A stretch of DNA of 64,000 nucleotides, taken from Bordetella petrii. Lineage in GTDB: Bacteria; Pseudomonadota; Gammaproteobacteria; Burkholderiales; Burkholderiaceae_B. The stretch's first letter is position 1. Each line of letters begins with the position of its first letter. The translations under genes and the position numbers were made by a program. The DNA is taken from assembly GCF_000067205.1 (NCBI RefSeq), contig NC_010170.1, forward strand, positions 1,612,001 to 1,676,000. The letters are read 5' to 3'. The notes under the pieces are model-generated. The model was not told where the DNA came from and did not search any database. It saw nothing but the letters and a program-made list of their open reading frames with translations. Positions 16,429 to 26,152 of the stretch are shown piece after piece.

Positions 16429-16842
16429 CTACGGCTTCTTGTAGGCCACGCAGTCCACTTCGACCTTGGCGTCGATTACCAGCCGCGATTCCACGCAGGC
16501 CCGCGCGGGCGGATGGTCGCCGAAGGTTTCCTTGAATACCTTGTTGAAGGCGGCGAAATCGCGCGGATCGTCCAGCCAGACGCCGCAGCGCACCACATGC
16601 TCGGGGCCGTAGCCGGCTTCGCGCAGAATGGCGAGCACGTTGCCGATGGCGGCGCGCGATTGCGCAACGATGCCGCCCTCTACCACTTCGCCGTCCTGCA
16701 TGGGCACCTGGCCCGACACATACAACCAGCCGTCGGCCTGCACGGCGCGCGCGAACGGCATGTGCTGGCCGCCCTGGCCGGTGCCGCCGGCCACGCCATA
16801 GCGGATGATGCCGTTGGCGTCCGCGGAAGGGGTATTGCTCAT
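16429..16842 (-). CDS. RidA family enamine/imine deaminase
   Basis: This 137-aa protein belongs to the RidA/YjgF/UK114 family: PFARAVQADGWLYVSGQVPMQDGEVVEGGI at the N-terminus, AIGNVLAILREAGYGPEHVVRCGVWL in the middle and the closing PPARACVESRLVIDAKVEVDCVA, which holds the active-site arginine and the VEVD/E motif. RidA enzymes hydrolyse reactive enamines such as 2-aminoacrylate released by PLP-dependent dehydratases. It is the last gene of the operon that starts with such an enzyme (25967), overlapping the D-aminoacylase stop by four bases (ATGA). Ribosome site AGGAG is present. Confidence 0.93.
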   Translation of the reverse strand: MSNTPSADANGIIRYGVAGGTGQGGQHMPFARAVQADGWLYVSGQVPMQDGEVVEGGIVAQSRAAIGNVLAILREAGYGPEHVVRCGVWLDDPRDFAAFNKVFKETFGDHPPARACVESRLVIDAKVEVDCVAYKKP

Positions 16843-18329
16843 GGTTGCTCCTGGGATGCGGGAATTGAAGAAAAAGCGTTGAAGCCGGCGCGCAGGTCGC
16901 CGCCGCGCGGCAGCCAGCGGCCCGCTCGCGCGCCGGTCAGTTGGCCGGCCCGGTACGAGAGCTCGCCGTTGACCCATACCGCGGCAATGCCCGCGGCGGG
17001 CTGCTGGGGGTCGACATAGCTGGCGCGATCGGCCACGCGGGCCGGGTCGAACAGCACCAGGTCGGCGTAATGGCCGGCGCGCACCAGACCGCGTTCGTGC
17101 AGCCCGAAACGCGCCGCCGACAGTCCGGTCATTTTGTGTACGGCCTCGGCCAGCGGAAACAGGCCCAGCTCGCGGCTGTAGTGGCCGAGTACGCGCGGGA
17201 ACGCACCCCACAGCCGCGGGTGGGGCAGCGGGTCGTTGGGCAGGCCGTCCGAGCCCACCATGGTCAGGCGATGCGCCAGAATGCGGCGCACGTCGTCTTC
17301 GTGCATGCCGTGGTACACCGCGCCGGCCGGCTGCAGGCGTTGCGCGGCTTCGCGCAGCGGCACGCCCCAGTGCGCGGCGATGTCGGCCAGCTTGCGGCCC
17401 GCCATGCCGGGATGCGGATCGGACCAGGTAATGTCGATGTCGAAGTCGTCAGTTACCTGCTTCAGGTCCAGCGTGGACGAGCTGGCCGAGTACGGATAGC
17501 AGTCGCAGCCCACCGGCAGGTACTTTCCGGCGGTGTCCAGGCTGGCCAGCACTTCGCCGCTGCGGCCCCAGTTGCCGGCGCCGGCGCATTTCAGGTGCGA
17601 CACGATCACCGGCACGCGGGCGTGCGCGGCAATGTCGTAGGCTTCTTGCATGGCTTCGAGTATTTCGGCGAATTCGGAGCGCAGGTGCGTGGTGTACAGC
17701 GCGCCGTGGGCATTCAGTTCTTCGGCCAACGCCTGCACTTCGGCGGTGTCGGCGTGCTGGGCCGAGGCGTACGCCAGCCCGGTGCTCAGGCCGATGGCGC
17801 CGTGGCGCAGGGCATCGCGCAGCTGCGCGCGCATGGCGGCGATCTCGGTCTCGGTGGCGCGCCGGTCCAGGCGGTCCATGTGATTGCTGCGCAGCGCCGT
17901 GTGTCCCACCAGCGCGGCCACGTTCACCGTGGGGCGCGCGGCATCCACCGCGCGCGTGTAGTCGGCGAACGTAGGGTATGCGAAAGCATCGCGGCCCCCC
18001 AGCAGGTTCATCGGGTCGGGCGGTTCGCCGCGCAGGGTCACCGGGGCGGCGCTGATGCCGCAGTTTCCCACCACCACGGTCGTCACGCCTTGCGACAGCT
18101 TGGGCAGCATGTCGGGGGTGCGGATGACGTTGGTGTCGTCGTGCGTGTGCACGTCGATGAAGCCGGGCGCCAGCGCCAGGGCGGTGCCGTCGACGCGGTG
18201 GCGCGCGGCGGCGCCCGCCAGCCGGCCGATGGCGGCCACGCGTCCGCCGGCCAGCGCCACGTCGGCCTTGAAACCGGCCGCGCCGCTGCCATCCAGCACC
18301 AGCACGTCGCCGATCAGGGTGTCGTACAT
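16839..18329 (-). CDS. D-aminoacylase (N-acyl-D-amino-acid deacylase)
   Basis: This 496-aa amidohydrolase removes the acyl group from N-acyl-D-amino acids. Metal and catalytic residues known from Alcaligenes D-aminoacylase are all present: HTHDD with H61 and H63, C90 in VVGNCGIS, H215 in TTHLRSE, H245 in SHLKCAG and D361 in VGSDGLPNDP. Length and the small beta-sandwich ends (start MYDTLIGDVLVLDGSG, end with AGIAAVWVNGELSYRAG) fit the family. The start at 18329 lies 4 bp downstream of the RpiR gene stop. Within this operon it would act after the oligopeptide-type ABC importer and before the PLP deaminase. Confidence 0.92.
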   Translation of the reverse strand: MYDTLIGDVLVLDGSGAAGFKADVALAGGRVAAIGRLAGAAARHRVDGTALALAPGFIDVHTHDDTNVIRTPDMLPKLSQGVTTVVVGNCGISAAPVTLRGEPPDPMNLLGGRDAFAYPTFADYTRAVDAARPTVNVAALVGHTALRSNHMDRLDRRATETEIAAMRAQLRDALRHGAIGLSTGLAYASAQHADTAEVQALAEELNAHGALYTTHLRSEFAEILEAMQEAYDIAAHARVPVIVSHLKCAGAGNWGRSGEVLASLDTAGKYLPVGCDCYPYSASSSTLDLKQVTDDFDIDITWSDPHPGMAGRKLADIAAHWGVPLREAAQRLQPAGAVYHGMHEDDVRRILAHRLTMVGSDGLPNDPLPHPRLWGAFPRVLGHYSRELGLFPLAEAVHKMTGLSAARFGLHERGLVRAGHYADLVLFDPARVADRASYVDPQQPAAGIAAVWVNGELSYRAGQLTGARAGRWLPRGGDLRAGFNAFSSIPASQEQP

Positions 18330-18333
18330 CGGG

Positions 18334-19253
18334 TCAGTCTCCCAACGGCAGACGGTTGGGGCCGCCGCGGTACTCGTCCAGCGCCAGCTTGATGCGGCGC
18401 AGCCGCTCCTGCGTGGCTTCCTGGCGCGCCAGCGCCAGTTCGGTGGCCAGGATGTCGATGGCCAGCAGCATCGCGTAGCGCGACGACGACGGCTTATAGA
18501 TGAAGTCGGTCTCGGCGGTGTGGATAGGCAGCACCACATCGGCCAGCCCGGCCAACGGCGAAGCCGGATCGGTCAGGGTCACGATGCGCGCGCCGTACTG
18601 CTTGACGATGCGTGTGCCCGCCAGGATCTCGGGCGTCAGGCCGGAAGTCGACAACACCACCACCACGTCGCGCTCGTCCAGCGTGGCCGCCACCATGCGC
18701 AGCAGCACGGCATCGCTGTAGGCCGCCACGGCGTAGCCCAGCCGCACCAGGCGCGACTGCAGTTCCTGCGACAGCACGGCTGAGGCGCCGCCCATGCCGA
18801 ACACGTAGGTCATGCGCGCTTCGCGCACGATGCCGGCCGCCTGCTCGAACAGCGCCTCGGAAAAGCGTGGCAGGTGGGCGCGCAGCGTGGCCTCGATGTC
18901 GGCGTACAGGCGTGCGTAGAAAGTGCTTTCTTCGGGCGTGGAGGGGTCCAGGAAGCGCTCGCCCACCGCGCTGGCCTGGGCGAGCTTGAGCTTCAGGTCG
19001 CGCGTGTCGTCGCAGCCCACCGAGCGCGCGAAGCGCGAGATGGTGGCGATGCTGACGCCCGCCTTGTCGGCCAGCTGGTCTACGGTGGCGCCGGCCGCGG
19101 CCGCGATGTCGTCCAGGATGGCATCGGCTACCTTGCGCTCGGTGGCGCTCAGGGCGTCGCGGCGGCTGCGTATCTGGTAGACGATGTCGCGCGGAGATGG
19201 CATGCCGGCGGCATCGGCGCCTTGCCGGTTCGGGGATGTCCGGTTCTTTGGGG

Positions 19254-19257
<4 letters not shown>
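18334..19257 (-). CDS. RpiR/MurR family transcriptional regulator
   Basis: This 307-aa regulator has an N-terminal RpiR helix-turn-helix (residues about 20-95; TVDQLADKAGVSIATISRFARSVG is its recognition region) and a C-terminal SIS domain (about 140-270) with VVVLSTSGLTPEILAG, the phosphosugar-type ligand pocket. It lies inside the D-amino-acid operon, its start overlapping the upstream ABC ATPase stop by four bases. It probably represses its own operon; two operator-like sites of RpiR form lie upstream of the first gene (25981 and 26021). A ligand cannot be assigned; SIS domains usually bind sugar phosphates. Confidence 0.93.
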
Positions 19258-20233
<976 letters not shown>

Positions 20234-20237
<4 letters not shown>

Positions 20238-21241
20238 TGCGGCGTTACCTTGATGCAGCGGGCCAGGTGCGCGTCGCGCACCGCGGCCAGTTCCGGGACG
20301 GCACGCGTGCAGGCGGGCTCGGCCAGCGCGCAGCGCGGCGCGAACGTACAGCCGGGCGGCAGGTCGAGCACGCTCGGCACGTTGCCGGGAATGGGTTGCA
20401 GCCGCTGGCGCGAGGCCAGCAGGGCCGCCGTGGGAATGCACGACAGCAGCCCGCGCGTGTACGGGTGTGTGGGCCGTTCGAACAAGTCGTCCACGCCAGC
20501 ATCTTCGACCACCCGGCCGGCGTACATGACCGCTACCCGATGCGCGATTTCCGCCACCACGCCCAGGTTGTGCGTCACGAACAGGATGCTCATGCCGGAT
20601 TCGGCCTGCAGGCGGCGCAGCAGGTCCAGGATCTGCGCCTGCACGGTCACGTCCAGCGCGGTGGTGGGCTCGTCGGCGATCAGCACCGATGGGTTACAGG
20701 CCAGCGCCAGCGCAATCATTACGCGCTGACGCATGCCGCCCGACATCTGATGCGGATATTCATGGATGCGGCGCGCCGCGGCTGGAATCTCGACCCGCTC
20801 CAGCATGTCGCGCGCGCGCTGCAGCGCCGCGGCGCGCGAGCCGCCTTCGTGCTGCAGCACTGCCTCGGCGATCTGGTCGCCCACGGTGTAAAGCGGGTTC
20901 AGGCTGGTCATGGGTTCCTGGAAGATCATCGCGATCTCGCCGCCGCGAATGCGGCGCAGCGTCGCGGCCGGCGCGCGGGCCAGGTCGTGCAGCGCGCCGT
21001 GGCGGTCGCGAAAGCGGATGGCGCCGGCTTCGATGCGGCCGGCCGGCTTGGGCAGCAGCCCCATGATCGACAGGCTGGTCACCGACTTGCCCGAGCCCGA
21101 TTCGCCGACGATGGCCAGCGTTTCGCCGCGCGCCAGGTCGAAGGTGACGCCGTCCACCGACTTCGCCACGCCGTCGCGGCTGTGGAACCAGGTCTTCAGG
21201 CCATCTACCGCCAGGATGATGTCTCGTTGGGAGGCGCTCAT
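20234..21241 (-). CDS. Oligopeptide ABC transporter ATP-binding protein (DppD/OppD-like)
   Basis: This 335-aa ATPase is the second ABC engine subunit. Seen: Walker A AIVGESGSGKSVTSLSIMGLL, Q-loop IFQEPMTSLNPLYTVGDQ, signature MSGGMRQRVMIALAL, Walker B VLIADEPTTALDVTVQ and the C-terminal extension PPGCTFAPRCALAEPAC, whose cysteines match the DppD/OppD type. The start MSASQRD at 21241 follows the permease stop by 2 bp. With the DppF-like partner it would form the heterodimeric motor of the importer. Confidence 0.93.
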
Positions 21242-21243
21242 GT

Positions 21244-22113
21244 CTATAGTTCCTTGCGCAGGCGCGGATCCAGCACGTCGCGCAGGCCGTCGCCCACCAG
21301 CTGCAGCGACAGCACCGACAGCACGATGGCGATGCCCGGGAACACCATGATCCAGTCGGCTGATCCCATGTACTGCTGGCCCGCGTTGATCATGGTGCCC
21401 CAGGTGGGAATATCGGGCGACACGCCCACGCCCAGGAACGACAGCCCCGCCTCGGCCAGGATGGCATAGGCGAAGATGAAGGTGCCCTGCACCAGAATCG
21501 GCGAAACCAGGTTACGCAGCACATGCACCGTAACGATGCGCCGCGTGGGCACGCCCAGCGCGCGGGCGGCCTCGACGAACGGCAGTTCGCGGATCACCAG
21601 CGTAGATGCGCGCACGATGCGGGCCAGGCGCGGCGCATACACGATGCCCAGCGCGATGACCACATTCAGCAACGATGGCCCCAATGCCGCCACCAGCGCG
21701 ATCGCCAGCAGGATATCGGGAAAGGCCATCATCGCGTCGATCAGCCGCGACACCACCTTGTCGGCGCCGCGAAAGAACCCCGCCACCAGGCCCAGGGCAA
21801 TGCCCAGCACGCCCGACAGCAGCACCACCAGGAAGCCCACCAGCAGCGACAGCCGGCCCCCGTGAATGACCCGGCTGAACACATCGCGGCCGAAGTCGTC
21901 GGTGCCGAACCAGTGCAGCGCGCTGGGCGCCTGCAGGCGGTTCATGATGGAGAGCTTGTATGGATCGAACGGGCTGATCCAGGGCGCCAGCGCGGCTGCC
22001 GCCACCAGCACCGCCAGCACGGTCAGGCTGGCCAGCACCGTCTTGCGCGCCACCAGCAGGCGCACGGCCTGCCAGCGCTCGGCGCCCGGCCCGGAAGAAA
22101 TTGCTATCGCCAT
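21244..22113 (-). CDS. Oligopeptide ABC transporter permease (DppC-like)
   Basis: This 289-aa inner membrane protein has six membrane segments and the N-terminal cytoplasmic extension of DppC/OppC permeases (WISPFDPYKLSIMNRLQAPSALHWFGTDDFGRDVFSRVIHG in parts, the conserved LGTDxxGRDxxSRxxxG block). The EAA loop reads FVEAARALGVPTRRIVTVHVLRN and contacts the ATPases. It is separated from the DppB-like permease by a single base. Confidence 0.93.
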   Translation of the reverse strand: MAIAISSGPGAERWQAVRLLVARKTVLASLTVLAVLVAAAALAPWISPFDPYKLSIMNRLQAPSALHWFGTDDFGRDVFSRVIHGGRLSLLVGFLVVLLSGVLGIALGLVAGFFRGADKVVSRLIDAMMAFPDILLAIALVAALGPSLLNVVIALGIVYAPRLARIVRASTLVIRELPFVEAARALGVPTRRIVTVHVLRNLVSPILVQGTFIFAYAILAEAGLSFLGVGVSPDIPTWGTMINAGQQYMGSADWIMVFPGIAIVLSVLSLQLVGDGLRDVLDPRLRKEL

Positions 22114-22114
22114 G

Positions 22115-23056
22115 TCAGTAGCGCACTCGCGGATCGACCAGCAGGTACAGCAGGTCGATGAAAAGGTTGATCAGGACATAGATGGCGGCAATGACCAGCA
22201 GCGCGCCCTGGATGACCGGGTAGTCGCGCCGCAGCACCGCCGACACCACCAGGCTGCCTACGCCGGGCAGGCCGAACACGGTTTCGGTGACTACCGCGCC
22301 GCTGACCAGCAGGGCGGTGGTCAACCCCAACACCGTCAGTATCGGGATCAGCGCATTGCGCGCCGCGTGCTTGAGGATCACCTTGCGCTCGGGCAGGCCC
22401 TTGGCGCGCGCGGTGCGCACGTAGTCGTCGCGCAGCACGTCCAGCATGCTGGCCCGGATGAAGCGGGTGATCAGCGCCGAGTTCACCAGCCCCAGCACGA
22501 TAGCCGGCAGCACCAGGTGCGACAGCCGCGTGGCGATGCTGGCGTCGGGCCCGCCATAGCCCGCCACCGGCAGCCAGCCCAGCCTGACAGAGAAGATCTG
22601 CATCAGCAGCAGCCCCAGCCAGAAGCTGGGCACGCTGGAGGTGAACATGGAAAACGTCACCACAGACTGGTCCAGCGCCGTGCCCCGGCGCACCGCCGAA
22701 AGAATGCCAACCGGCAGCGCGATGGCGCTGGCAATGGCCAGCGACATCAGCGTCAGCCAGAAGGTCGGTTCGGCGCGATCGGCCAGCGCGGCCAGCACGG
22801 GCTTGTCCAGGAAGATCGACTGGCCCAGGTCGCCGCGCGCCAGTTGGCCCAGCCAGGTGGCGTACTGCACCGGCAGAGGCTGGTCCAGGCCCAGGCGCGC
22901 GCGCAGGGTGTCGATATCCTGCTGGCTGGCTTGCGGGCCCAGCATCACGGCGGCCGGGTCGCCCGGGGTCAGGCGCAGGATCACGAACACGATGGTGGCC
23001 ACCAGGAACATCACGGCCACCAGCCCTGCCAGGCGGTTGAACAGATAGCGCAACAC
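22115..23056 (-). CDS. Oligopeptide ABC transporter permease (DppB-like)
   Basis: This 313-aa permease has the DppB/OppB form: N-terminal helix MLRYLFNRLAGLVAVMFLVA, the periplasmic DPAAVMLGPQASQQDIDTLRARLGLDQPLPVQY region, and the EAA loop YVRTARAKGLPERKVILKHAARNAL. Six membrane helices are seen. The gene follows the solute-binding protein by 24 bp and precedes the DppC-like gene by one base. The pair forms the membrane channel of the importer. Confidence 0.93.
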   Translation of the reverse strand: MLRYLFNRLAGLVAVMFLVATIVFVILRLTPGDPAAVMLGPQASQQDIDTLRARLGLDQPLPVQYATWLGQLARGDLGQSIFLDKPVLAALADRAEPTFWLTLMSLAIASAIALPVGILSAVRRGTALDQSVVTFSMFTSSVPSFWLGLLLMQIFSVRLGWLPVAGYGGPDASIATRLSHLVLPAIVLGLVNSALITRFIRASMLDVLRDDYVRTARAKGLPERKVILKHAARNALIPILTVLGLTTALLVSGAVVTETVFGLPGVGSLVVSAVLRRDYPVIQGALLVIAAIYVLINLFIDLLYLLVDPRVRY

Positions 23057-23080
23057 GGTCGCTTCCTTTCAGTGGGGGCG

Positions 23081-24640
23081 CTACTTGGCCGCCTTCCAGG
23101 CGTTCCAGAAGTACGGCCACGGCGAGGGCTGCACGCCCTGCAGGGCCGGCGATTTCGCGGCCAGCGAATTGAAGTCGCCCACCTTGATGAAAGGCACTTC
23201 GTCGAACACCGCCTGCTGCACGTCGGCCCAGCGCTTGACGCGCTCTTCGGGGTTCGAGGCCTGGTTGAAGGCGTCCAGCGCCTGGTTGCGGCGCGGCGTA
23301 TCCCACCAGCCCGGCGAATCTTTCGACGGGAAATCGATCAGCGCGGGTTCGGGCAGGAACGGGCTGTGGGTAATGAAAATATCCCACAGGGCCGGGTCTT
23401 GCCGGCGTTGTGTCAGCGTGGCCCAGTCCACCACCTGCATGTCGACCTTGAAGCCGGCCGCCTTCAGGTATTCAGCCGCCACCAGCGCCATCTTGTAGTG
23501 AAACTCGTATTGTTGGCTGGTCAGGATGCGCAGGGTGCGGTCTTGCACCTGGGCTTCGTCCAGTAGTTTCTTGGCGCCGGCCGCATCGCCCTGGTTGTAC
23601 ACCTTGCCGCCCAGTTGGGTAGCCCACGGGTAGCCTTGCGGGTACAGGTCGGCGTCCAGGGCATAGAAGTCTTTATTGCCGAAGGCCGCGTACAGCATGT
23701 CTTCTTCGTTCAGCGCCAGTTGCACGGCGCGCCGCGCGGGCAGGCTCGACATGATGCCTTGCTTCGTGTTGAGCACCAGGCGCGGCCAGCCGAACGGCTT
23801 GAGCAGCATCGGGTCCGAACGGCCGTTCTTCAGCTTGGCGATCGATTCGACCGGCAGCGCGTCCACGTAATCGTACTGACCGGCCGCCGCGCTTTCGACG
23901 CGCGTATTGGCATTGCTGACCGGCGCGAAGCGGATCTCGTCCAGGTACTGCTTGCGCGCGCCGCCGTAGCCGTCGGGTTCGCCGTCTCGTGCACGGTAGC
24001 CGTCGAAGCGCGTCAGCTGGATGTACTGGTCGGGCACGCGCGCCTTCAACTGGTACGGGCCCGTGCCAATGAACTCTTTCAGGGGCGTGGCCAGTTTTTC
24101 CCGAGGCATCACCACCGCGGCACTGTTGTTCATGGCCAGCAGCGCGGTCAGCGGCGCATAGGGCTGCTTCAGAACGATACGCACCGTGTGCGCGTCGGGC
24201 GCCTCGATGGCGCTGATCAGCTTGGCGGCCTGCTTGCCGCGCGAGGCGGTTTCGGTCCAGCGTTTCAGCGAGGCCACGACGTCGGCGGAATCCATGGCCG
24301 AGCCGTCATGGAACGTGATGCCTTGGCGCAGCGCAATGGTATAGGTGAGGCCGTCGTCGCTGACCTGCGGCAGTTTTTCGGCGAGCAGCGGCGTAGCGTT
24401 CCACTTGGCGTCGAAGGTGTACAGCGTTTCGAAGATGTGCTGGGTCAATATCCCGACCAGATCGGCCGTGCTCGCCATGGGGTCCAGGGTGGGCGGTTCG
24501 CCGATGGTGGCGACCACGATAGTGCCGCCCTTGACGGGCGTGGCGCCCAGCGCCGGGGCCGCCAGGGCGGTCAGGCCGATCGCGCTGACGGCCAGCAGGC
24601 CGCGCAGCCCGCCACGGCGCCGCAAGCTACAGAAGTTCAT
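23081..24640 (-). CDS. Oligopeptide ABC transporter substrate-binding protein (SBP_bac_5)
   Basis: This 519-aa periplasmic binding protein belongs to family 5 (DppA/OppA type). It has a signal peptide (MNFCSLRRRGGLRGLLAVSA, cleavage at ALG-ATP), the mature start GGTIVVATIGEPPTLDPMAST, and the family's GLTYTIALRQGITFHDGSAMDSADVVASLKRW block. The start at 24640 is preferred because GGAG lies 8 to 11 bases upstream; a longer in-frame ATG at 24670 would disrupt the signal peptide. Binding proteins of this family carry di- and oligopeptides, but also opines or acylated amino acids. Here the downstream D-aminoacylase suggests N-acyl-D-amino acids or D-peptides. Confidence 0.92.
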   Translation of the reverse strand: MNFCSLRRRGGLRGLLAVSAIGLTALAAPALGATPVKGGTIVVATIGEPPTLDPMASTADLVGILTQHIFETLYTFDAKWNATPLLAEKLPQVSDDGLTYTIALRQGITFHDGSAMDSADVVASLKRWTETASRGKQAAKLISAIEAPDAHTVRIVLKQPYAPLTALLAMNNSAAVVMPREKLATPLKEFIGTGPYQLKARVPDQYIQLTRFDGYRARDGEPDGYGGARKQYLDEIRFAPVSNANTRVESAAAGQYDYVDALPVESIAKLKNGRSDPMLLKPFGWPRLVLNTKQGIMSSLPARRAVQLALNEEDMLYAAFGNKDFYALDADLYPQGYPWATQLGGKVYNQGDAAGAKKLLDEAQVQDRTLRILTSQQYEFHYKMALVAAEYLKAAGFKVDMQVVDWATLTQRRQDPALWDIFITHSPFLPEPALIDFPSKDSPGWWDTPRRNQALDAFNQASNPEERVKRWADVQQAVFDEVPFIKVGDFNSLAAKSPALQGVQPSPWPYFWNAWKAAK

Positions 24641-24680
24641 GGGTCTGTCTCCAGTGGGGGTCAACAACACGCCGTGGCGG

Positions 24681-25967
24681 TCAGAAGCAGGTGGGCGCCA
24701 CGCCAGTAATCCGGTACTGCTCGTCTATCAGCAACACTTGCCGCCATTTATCGAATGTCAGGCAGGGGTGGGAAATGTCGAATGCGATCATGTCGCCGAC
24801 CTGGATATCGTCGCCAGCGTCGATGCTCAAGAACGCGTGCTGGTCCATCATGGCGGTCAGTTTCCAGCGCTGCGGCGCGGGCAGGGGCGCCGCGCCGCCG
24901 GGCCGGTAGTGCGCGGCCGGCACCGGCAGCCCGGCGTCAAAGGCCGCGTCGCGCTTGCCCAGCGCCACGATGGCGCGGCGCGGTTCCGGCACCGACTGCA
25001 CATACGCCCATACTTGCAGGGCCGGCTGCAGGCCCGGGTCCAGGCGGCGCGCCACCGGATTGTGCGCGGCGATGCGCTCGGCCGCGCTGCGATAAATGCC
25101 CACGTCGTGCGACAGATAACAGCCCGGCCGCAGCACAATATCCAGCGGCATGCCAATATCCAGGCCAGAGAATTCCTCGGCCACCACGTCGAACCAGGCG
25201 GAGCCCGCGCCGGATATCAGGGCAGGGCCGTCCTGCCGCAGCCGGCCGTCGGCCGCCAGGCCGCGCAGCGTGCGCACCGCGCGCTGCAGGAACGCGCGGA
25301 TGCCGTCTTCATCCTGCAGCACGCCTTCGTATACTTCGACCCCCGCCAGGGCCAGCGATCGGGGCCAGCGTTCCAGCTCGGCCAGCAGCGCGCCCAATTG
25401 CGCGTCATCGCGCACGCCGGTGCGTCCGCCAGCCACGCCAAGCTCGATCAGCACCGGCAGCCGCAGGCCCTGTCCGGAAAAGTAAGCGCCCAGTTGTGCG
25501 GCGTTGGCGGCCGAATCGACCAGGCAGAAATACGTGAAGTCCGGGTCGCGCAGCAACTCGGCCACCATGGCCATGTTGGCCCGGCCGACCAGCTGGTTGG
25601 CCATCAGCACCGTGCGTATCCCGTGGCGGTAGGCCGCGCGCGTCTGCGGCGCGGTGGCCAGCGTGATGCCCCAGGCGCCGGCCTGCAGCTGGCGGTGGAA
25701 CAGGTCCGGGCTCATGGTGGTTTTGCCATGCGGCGCCAGCTTGACCCGATAGGCTTCCATGAAACGCTGCATCCACTGCAGGTTGTGGCGCATGCGCGCT
25801 TCGTACAGTACGGCCACCGGCAGGCTGACGTCTTCGCGCAGCAGGTTCCAGTCCAGCGCCGCCGCCTCGGCCGCCGGCCAGCCCGCGGGAAAGACGCCCA
25901 GGCCTTTGCCATCGGCATCGAGGGGCATACCGGCGTCGGGGGCAGGGGAGATGACGGGAGTTTTCAT
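24681..25967 (-). CDS. PLP-dependent D-amino-acid deaminase / D-serine dehydratase-like
   Basis: This 428-aa enzyme is of fold type III (alanine racemase N-terminal barrel plus a C-terminal beta domain, DSD1 / D-threonine aldolase group). The Schiff-base lysine is K82 in LAPHGKTTMSP, matching the PHxK motif. Near the C-terminus H400-P-C402 (in SHPCLTFDKW) gives the His-x-Cys zinc site seen in D-serine dehydratase, where D-threonine aldolases have His-x-Asp. I therefore expect dehydration or deamination of a D-hydroxy amino acid rather than retro-aldol cleavage. It is the first gene of the operon, and its product type (2-aminoacrylate) explains the RidA gene at the operon's end. Confidence 0.85.
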   Translation of the reverse strand: MKTPVISPAPDAGMPLDADGKGLGVFPAGWPAAEAAALDWNLLREDVSLPVAVLYEARMRHNLQWMQRFMEAYRVKLAPHGKTTMSPDLFHRQLQAGAWGITLATAPQTRAAYRHGIRTVLMANQLVGRANMAMVAELLRDPDFTYFCLVDSAANAAQLGAYFSGQGLRLPVLIELGVAGGRTGVRDDAQLGALLAELERWPRSLALAGVEVYEGVLQDEDGIRAFLQRAVRTLRGLAADGRLRQDGPALISGAGSAWFDVVAEEFSGLDIGMPLDIVLRPGCYLSHDVGIYRSAAERIAAHNPVARRLDPGLQPALQVWAYVQSVPEPRRAIVALGKRDAAFDAGLPVPAAHYRPGGAAPLPAPQRWKLTAMMDQHAFLSIDAGDDIQVGDMIAFDISHPCLTFDKWRQVLLIDEQYRITGVAPTCF

Positions 25968-25980
25968 GGCGCGATGGTTG

Positions 25981-25994
25981 TGAAAAAAATTACC
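25981..25994. promoter_or_regulatory. RpiR-type operator candidate, proximal
   Basis: TGAAAAAAATTACC resembles the TGWAAT...ATTWCA half-site pattern used by RpiR-family repressors. It is 14 bp ahead of the first gene of the D-amino-acid operon. Confidence 0.4.
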
Positions 25995-26020
25995 TTCAAA
26001 TGGATCTAATGTGATTATTA

Positions 26021-26035
26021 TGAAAATAATTTACA
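26021..26035. promoter_or_regulatory. RpiR-type operator candidate, distal
   Basis: TGAAAATAATTTACA is a 15-bp near-palindrome (one mismatched pair) with the same half-sites as the proximal site, whose start is exactly 40 bp away, four helical turns. It stands in an AT-rich patch of the otherwise GC-rich rarA/operon divergent gap. Confidence 0.45.
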
Positions 26036-26152
26036 CGCGGCAGTTGGGAGTTTCCCGTATGCCGTCCGCCGGGCAGTCTGGCGGAAGGCCTCCGGCTGCC
26101 ATGGTGTAATGGCTGTTTTGGCCGCTTTGCGGCCCGCTGTCATTCCGCCGCC

